From the NCBI GenBank assembly GCA_949825045.1, contig OX463818.1:27482906-27546905 (forward strand): DNA of 64,000 nucleotides. Direction: 5' to 3'. Every line of letters starts with the position of its first letter. Positions within the stretch are counted from its first letter, which is position 1. The translations under genes and the position numbers were made by a program. The notes beneath the pieces are model-generated. The model was not told where the DNA came from and ran no database searches. It worked only from the letters and a program-made list of their open reading frames with translations. This document shows, piece after piece, positions 60,501-64,000 of this stretch. The stretch is from Argyresthia goedartella (taxonomy: Eukaryota; Arthropoda; Insecta; Lepidoptera; Argyresthiidae).

Positions 60501-61019
60501 CGACGAGGACGCGTTTGACGTCCGCGCATGCGTATCAAACTCGTGTGCCGTTACGTTGTCGTCGAGTAGCCACATGTGCTTATATGTATTCCGTGAAGGT
60601 CTACTATTCAGGTATCCCCAGGATATCGCAATCCATGACTGAGTTCCTAGTTCCTACTCAGCCAGTTGTTGCAGAATCCAACTGCGCGATGCCTTTCCCC
60701 TTAACAGGGCTAAGGGCAGAAACTAAGGGCCTTGCTACAATTTCTAATTTTATCATATATCTCACTTCCTCTTCACTAACCCTGGTATAATTGAATCTGA
60801 ACCCAAAGAACGGCAGCTGGAAGTTGAAATTCTTATGTATCTGGGGCGTCGAGGAGTGGATGTCCCTCTGGTAATCTCCGATGTTCTCATCTGCGCCCTG
60901 ATCGTAGAACCAGTACATGAAGTTGGCTCGGATCTGAGCCAGTCGGGCTTGTGTGATGATGTAGGACTGACCGTTGTTCTGGTAGGTTGTGGAGGGGAGG
61001 ACGCGGCCGTCGATGTGTG
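45330..61019 (-). CDS. mesh: mesh: septate-junction NIDO-AMOP-VWD-Sushi membrane protein
   Basis: Common exons on the minus strand: 61019-60781, 60304-60098, 59858-59700, 59531-59394, 59201-59033, 58864-58607, 58462-58123, 58043-57762, 57671-57444, 57287-57169, 57062-56911, 56583-56475, 56219-56083, 55628-55499, 55094-54832, 53272-53168 and 52394-52286. Then come either 49878-49716 plus 45552-45330 (tail A) or 52196-51223 (tail B). All have GT-AG ends and all phases close. This gives 1175 (A) or 1371 (B) residues from the first visible exon. Mesh organises smooth septate junctions in the insect gut together with Ssk and Tsp2A. The first exon, with the signal peptide, is not found: the first visible exon needs a preceding exon ending in one base. 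No stop or frameshift interrupts the frame. Confidence 0.95.
45691..45740 (-). repeat. SINE-like repeat fragment, reversed
   Basis: 'ggtcaagtgcgagtcggact' and 'cgcgcaagaagggttccgta' are the reverse complement of the end of the repeats at 8564 and 46623. It sits in the tail-A intron of mesh. Confidence 0.7.
46623..47031 (+). repeat. SINE-like lepidopteran repeat, copy 2
   Basis: It begins 'agggttccgtacccgaaggg' and ends 'gactcgcacttgaccg'. It contains a (CCGT)n expansion at 46676-46700. It interrupts the left arm of the element at 46474; the right arm shows the undisturbed sequence. Confidence 0.85.
47491..47558 (+). repeat. 34-bp tandem duplication
   Basis: The units 47491-47524 and 47525-47558 ('atatctcatctgt...ggaatcggtc') differ at two positions. 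They lie in the middle of the non-autonomous element. Confidence 0.85.
48241..49715 (-). other. mesh: mesh tail-A intron, non-coding
   Basis: No exon is seen. An A/T-rich simple repeat (ttta/tttat) at 49258-49300 looks like the tail of a retroposed sequence. Confidence 0.45.
49716..49878 (-). CDS. mesh: mesh alternative transmembrane exon A
   Basis: The acceptor is ttacttatcag, followed by GC and [20 protein letters not shown], a transmembrane helix ([16 protein letters not shown]) and a basic-acidic stop-transfer ([17 protein letters not shown]). The donor gtaagt follows two bases AA that form Lys with the last exon. Without splicing the frame would stop at once (TAA). Confidence 0.9.
50400..50426 (-). 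CDS. mesh: Possible 27-nt mesh micro-exon
   Basis: Between tails B and A the minus strand reads ...ttgtgtccacgag|27 nt|gttagt. The exon length is a multiple of three, and if spliced between the Sushi exon and tail A it keeps the frame ([10 protein letters not shown] before NQEYS). The acceptor is weak, and no other evidence supports it. Confidence 0.25.
50430..51222 (-). other. mesh: Probable 3' UTR of mesh tail B and intron
   Basis: Non-coding sequence downstream of the tail-B stop. On the minus strand an AATAAA-like signal (from 'tttatt' near 50795-50845) may end the B transcript. A short hydrophobic frame near 50440-50500 has no acceptor. Confidence 0.35.
51223..52196 (-). CDS. mesh: mesh alternative terminal exon B (long tail, PDZ ligand)
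   Basis: The acceptor is aatattcag at 52197. The exon starts with the codon part GT, then [20 protein letters not shown], a transmembrane helix ([14 protein letters not shown]) and a cytoplasmic tail of roughly 290 residues that is rich in Ser, Pro, Thr and charged residues. The tail ends STMV, a class I PDZ ligand. The stop is at 51225-51223. The first residues match those of tail A, in the same phase, so the two are alternative last exons derived from a duplication. Ser/Arg clusters (RSKSASR) offer phosphorylation sites. Confidence 0.9.
52286..53272 (-). CDS. mesh: mesh exons for the Sushi (CCP) domain
   Basis: Two exons (53272-53168, 52394-52286). Together they read [37 protein letters not shown] and [18 protein letters not shown], with the four cysteines and the Trp of a Sushi repeat. 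The last base (C) begins an Arg codon completed by whichever tail exon is used. Confidence 0.94.
52867..52960. repeat. Short dispersed repeat in a mesh intron (pair with 9057)
   Basis: 'ataccagggcaaacactgcg' and 'ttcttcgtgttaggttgtca' match the repeat at 9057-9240 in diverged form. Confidence 0.45.
54045..54130 (+). repeat. Dispersed repeat in a mesh intron (pair with 9960)
   Basis: 'tttgcctcttctctacattg' and flanks are shared with 9960-10055. Confidence 0.5.
54424..54609 (+). pseudogene. LINE ORF2 C-terminal fragment
   Basis: A plus-strand frame, antisense to mesh, reads [19 protein letters not shown] and [19 protein letters not shown]. This is the sort of basic tail found at the end of some LINE endonuclease-reverse transcriptases. 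'gtatgtatgta' microsatellite-like sequence borders it on both sides. Confidence 0.45.
54832..57287 (-). CDS. mesh: mesh exons for the VWD domain
   Basis: Six exons. The domain opens with [20 protein letters not shown], continues [58 protein letters not shown] and [20 protein letters not shown], and passes into [14 protein letters not shown] and [19 protein letters not shown]. This end is highly specific for Mesh. The W codon between 55628-55499 and 55094-54832 is split 1+2. Confidence 0.94.
57444..58462 (-). CDS. mesh: mesh exons for the linker and AMOP domain
   Basis: Three exons. The first is a beta-rich linker ([20 protein letters not shown]). The next two form the AMOP domain: [42 protein letters not shown], then [20 protein letters not shown] and [15 protein letters not shown]. 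The cysteine pattern is complete. The Ser codon at the boundary of exons 58043-57762 and 57671-57444 is split 2+1. Confidence 0.94.
58607..61019 (-). CDS. mesh: mesh exons for the N-terminal region, NIDO and IPT-like parts
   Basis: Six exons give about the first 390 visible residues. The start has [19 protein letters not shown] and [16 protein letters not shown]. The NIDO domain includes [57 protein letters not shown] and [14 protein letters not shown]. The last exon (58864-58607) is immunoglobulin-like ([31 protein letters not shown]). It lies between NIDO and AMOP as in other Mesh proteins. Confidence 0.93.
60350..60745. repeat. Possible inverted-repeat insertion in a mesh intron
   Basis: The left end 'ggaactaagggccctgccct' and the right end 'ggcagaaactaagggccttg' share 'aactaagggcc', and both contain its inverted form. 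The middle is GC-richer than the intron and has no product. Confidence 0.35.
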
Positions 61020-61789
61020 CTGGAAAGCCATAGTTTATATGAAAATGAAATAATGAGTTTATCAAAGTTGTTGACTAGAAGTGGACACAATAGTGCCTCT
61101 GCCAACCCGTATAGGAAAAGGCGTGACGCCATTTTGTTGGAGTTGAAGCCGCTGTTGTGATAATCCCAAGGCATCACTCAAGAGTAGTCCGGGGCGGAAT
61201 TTATGGTAAACTGGAGCCTCACCTCAAACATTGTTTGAATACGAACCACCAGACTTCCTAACCTAACCAAATGAAGTAATATATCGATGCTACTGATATC
61301 AGGAGTACAATTTTATAAGCTAACAATGAAACCGGAGAGACTTCGAATAAGAGAGTAAGGATAAAGAAACAATTTGGTAGAAAAATTGTCCGTCGAAGTG
61401 CATTGTGTAGTAGAGGACAGTAGAGCTATTTCAACCTCTTCTAGCCAAATATAACGACGGGAGTAACACAATGAAAGATGCGCTATAACTTAAAAGATAG
61501 GTATGATAGTGTAAACTCAATGTAAAGAAGTTCTCCTTATCTATATAGTGTGAGTATTTATAAAGTGCACGTATAAAAACAGAGTTGAAAAGGATCAAAT
61601 TTTGTCAACAAAAAATATATATATCAAAAAAATATAAATATCCCTCCCTAGATTTTCATACTCATTTTAATTTATTTCTTCCATTTACTTTATACCAACT
61701 GCAATAGTAGTAAATGTGACTGCTACATAATGGAGCGCATATAACTCGAGAGTTTTAATGTCTAATTATGTACAGTTACATACACTAGT
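61020..61789 (-). other. mesh: Upstream mesh sequence without a convincing first exon
   Basis: The acceptor of the first visible exon (tttccag) ends at 61020. An ATG at 61132-61130 starts a leader-like frame (MASRLFLYGLAEALL), but no donor joins it in the required phase. I therefore leave the first exon unassigned. Confidence 0.4.
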
Positions 61790-62872
61790 TTATATATCTA
61801 CACAATTATCATAAGCTCTCTTTGATGTGTTCAGGAACCGCATGTTAGACCGGCATTGTGGCATTGATCATTGCTCTGCAGTTGTTTAGCTTGTTCTGTA
61901 GTTCCAACTTCACAGACAAACTAGGGGCGGCACGCAGGCGGGCGTCGGCGTTCGAAAGGACATTGTCCATTTTCGGCTAAGCGTGGACAGAATGTACGAG
62001 GTAATACGAGATAACCACTGATTATAAATAATTCCATAACACATGTTTTCGATTATCTAGTTGTGTACATCGACAGTTAAAACTTAAAGAGAATTTATGT
62101 GAAACACAGTCTTTAATCGGTCGACCGGACGACATTTTAATTTCGGTATTGCCGTGTAAAAAACTTAATAAATCACCAATTACACATAAATCACTTTGTG
62201 GTCTCTAAAGTAGCACTTTTAGTACCAATATTTCTTTCACATAAATAAAGTACACCAATACAAATGCATTAATACAATACATGCGCGATTCGTCGCATTT
62301 AATCGTTGTTCAAATTGACAAAAAAAAACTCGATTTGTGGGTAAACTACTTATTCATGGCAATACTAGACAAAAATAAAAATAAACAATTGTCACCGGCA
62401 GTCAGGTCACTCACGCCACAGAACACAATACAAACCTTTCGTTCTGTGTTTGCCGTTTCGATAATTCGTGAATATGTTTGTTTTCTACTTTGGCTTGTTA
62501 TAATGGACCGACCGACCGACTCCGCGTTTGTTGATGTGTTATTGTTATTGAAATGTTATTTTATTTACATAACCTCTCAGTAGACATACAGGAAAAACTG
62601 AATGTCTACTGAGAGGCATATTGACATAAAATTATTACTGTTATTGGTTTCTTACCAACCTGTACTACAAAACCTAATAGTTAGTTTCGATTCAAATGTC
62701 TGTTCACGTTTAGCCGAAACGCCCATACAAAGTGGTCAATGTTGTTTGAATGTTATAATTTGACAATTTTCAGATAAGAAATGAGTTTTTACGAAATAGT
62801 TTTACATTATGCTGGTCTTAACGTGCGGTTTTTAGACGCAGTAAGGAGGGTTTATGATACGTGTGTAGATAA
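61790..62872 (+). repeat. Dispersed inverted-repeat family, copy 3 (long form)
   Basis: It has the same ends as copies 1 and 2 but is 1083 bp long. Internal sequence from about 61958 to 62745 is additional and is bordered by its own imperfect inverted pair ('cggctaagcgtggacag' near 61975 and its complement near 62702). A perfect 15-bp hairpin sits at 62573-62616. Confidence 0.65.
62573..62616. repeat. 15-bp perfect hairpin
   Basis: cctctcagtagacat pairs with atgtctactgagagg across a 14-base loop. Confidence 0.85.
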
Positions 62873-63135
62873 ATGTTTAAATAACTTCGAGATGGAACCA
62901 TTTGTCGGGTTCAAGTGAACTGGATCGTGATGACGATGGACAGGCGGTATTGCCAGTAGCAAAAAGTCGCTAAAACCGTTAACTGTAAACGTAAATTACG
63001 GTTCGTTTAAGAATAAAACCTTATTTTTAGCACTAAAAAAACTAAATTATTTCACCATGGAATGACTTTATACTAGCTTTCATAAAACACCAAAAATAAG
63101 TTTCTAACTAAAACGCTTTTGGCGTATTAATGTTT

Positions 63136-63392
63136 TTATCTACATACGTATCATAAACCCTCTTTACTGCGCCCAAAAACCGCACGTTACGATCAGCATA
63201 ATGTTAAACTCCATGGTAAAAACTCATTTCTTATCTGAAAAAATACACATTATGACCATAATGTCTAATTTTTCTACATATTATGACATTCAAATTTCGA
63301 ACGCCGACGCCCGCCTGCGTGAAGTTGGTACTACAGAACAAGCTAAACAACTGCAGAGCCACAATGCCGGTCAAACACGGGTGTGTAGATCA
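63136..63392 (-). repeat. Dispersed inverted-repeat family, copy 4 (reversed, truncated)
   Basis: It runs opposite to copy 3, 263 bp away. It begins TTATCTACATACGTATCATAA, and the far end lacks about 40 bp of the inverted repeat ('cacgggtgtgtagat'). Homology to the outer flank of the other copies continues to about 63490. Confidence 0.7.
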
Positions 63393-63499
63393 ACTAGTGT
63401 ATGTAACTGTACATAATTAGGCATTAAAAAGCTCGTTTCATAAACCCACTCTCGAGTATTAGGTAATGCCCTCCATTATGTAGCAGTCACATAAACTAC

Positions 63500-64000
63500 T
63501 ATTAAAATCTGGCTAAATCACAAAAACTAAATATAACGAAACTACGTTATGGCCAGATCACCCTAGATTCTGGATATTTTTATACATTTTTTTGAAGGAA
63601 AGAAGCCATTACTTGGTAAATGGCAATAAACGGTCAAGTGGGAGTCGAAATCGCGCACCGAGGATACCTTACACAAACACATATTTTTTGTGATGTTCCT
63701 AACTAAGGCTTTTACATTATATCCTTAACTTTTTTTGTCGATACATTTTGATTCTTTTTTACCCTGTTCGATATGTGCACTTTATAAAGATTCACACTGT
63801 ATTGTATATCAATAGACGTAAAGTACTCTAAAGATGTGAATAGAGTAACTTCCTGATAGCCTGTTTCTGTTCAGAAATCCAGTCAATCGTGTAGTATTAT
63901 TATCCAATACACTAAGATGTCGCAACAGGAAGAATAGTTGAGAACCAGGACTCCGCGGTGCGCGGTGACTCCGCGACAACATACAACAATAGCCTCCAAA
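63500..64000. other. Right edge, non-coding
   Basis: No gene is seen. A reversed SINE-like fragment ('cggtcaagtgggagtcgaaa') lies at 63631-63670. The first exon of mesh would be expected beyond this edge. Confidence 0.4.

Noticed and set aside
61059..61132. ATG at 61132 as the mesh signal peptide exon
   Set aside because: No donor site after it joins the exon at 61019 in the needed phase (one leftover base), and reading through changes frame.

Overview
The window is nuclear genomic DNA from an insect, almost certainly a moth or butterfly. Three conserved animal genes with GT-AG introns can be read. The rest is AT-rich sequence packed with lepidopteran-style transposable elements: BEL/Pao, copia and gypsy LTR retrotransposons, CR1-like and I-like LINEs, an RTE-like 3' tail, a Tc1/mariner-superfamily element with an intron in its transposase, MITEs and SINE-like repeats. 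I see no prokaryotic operon, CRISPR array, rRNA or convincing intact tRNA gene.

Host genes. (1) 2898-3738, + strand: the last two exons of an Inscuteable-like gene (spindle orientation adaptor). It runs in from the left, and a CR1-like LINE lies just upstream of the penultimate exon. (2) 43495-11786, - strand: a complete four-exon MITD1 gene (MIT domain plus MITD1 C-terminal domain, 242 aa). Its third intron is 30,098 bp (11949-42046). (3) 61019-45330, - strand: mesh, a septate-junction protein with NIDO, AMOP, VWD and Sushi domains. Seventeen common exons are visible, followed by two alternative transmembrane/tail exon sets. The N-terminal exon is not found and probably lies beyond the right edge.

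The MITD1 intron is a nest of transposons. From its 3' end it holds a 292-bp MITE, a LINE fragment and an RTE-like tail split by a BEL/Pao element (14804-22295, TSD ACTAC). Next is a Ty3/gypsy element (22539-41528, TSD TATT). Its 299-bp 5' LTR is split by an 8.4-kb terminal-inverted-repeat element (22714-31132, TSD TTGATTAC). That element carries a second copy of the MITE and a full-length I-like LINE (25498-31004, TSD ATATTTTATA). Farther along, the gypsy body is interrupted by an intact copia element (31495-35890) with identical LTRs, and by a roughly 1.1-kb insertion between its RNase H and integrase regions. LTR comparisons by eye give an order: copia (0/108 differences) and BEL (2/506 plus one indel) are younger than gypsy (about 5/299).

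Other accessory parts. A Tc1/mariner-superfamily element (5237-8000) has 492-bp inverted repeats, TA target duplication and an apparently intact transposase. A related non-autonomous element (46474-48238) has one inverted repeat broken by a SINE-like repeat. A dispersed family with subterminal inverted repeats occurs four times (4343, 10251, 61790, 63136). A minisatellite lies at 43930-44400 between MITD1 and mesh.

Insc (+) and MITD1 (-) are convergent. mesh and MITD1 are in the same orientation, with mesh ending about 1.8 kb upstream of the MITD1 start. Everything was read by eye without database searches. Exon calls rest on splice consensus, phase arithmetic and remembered family sequence.
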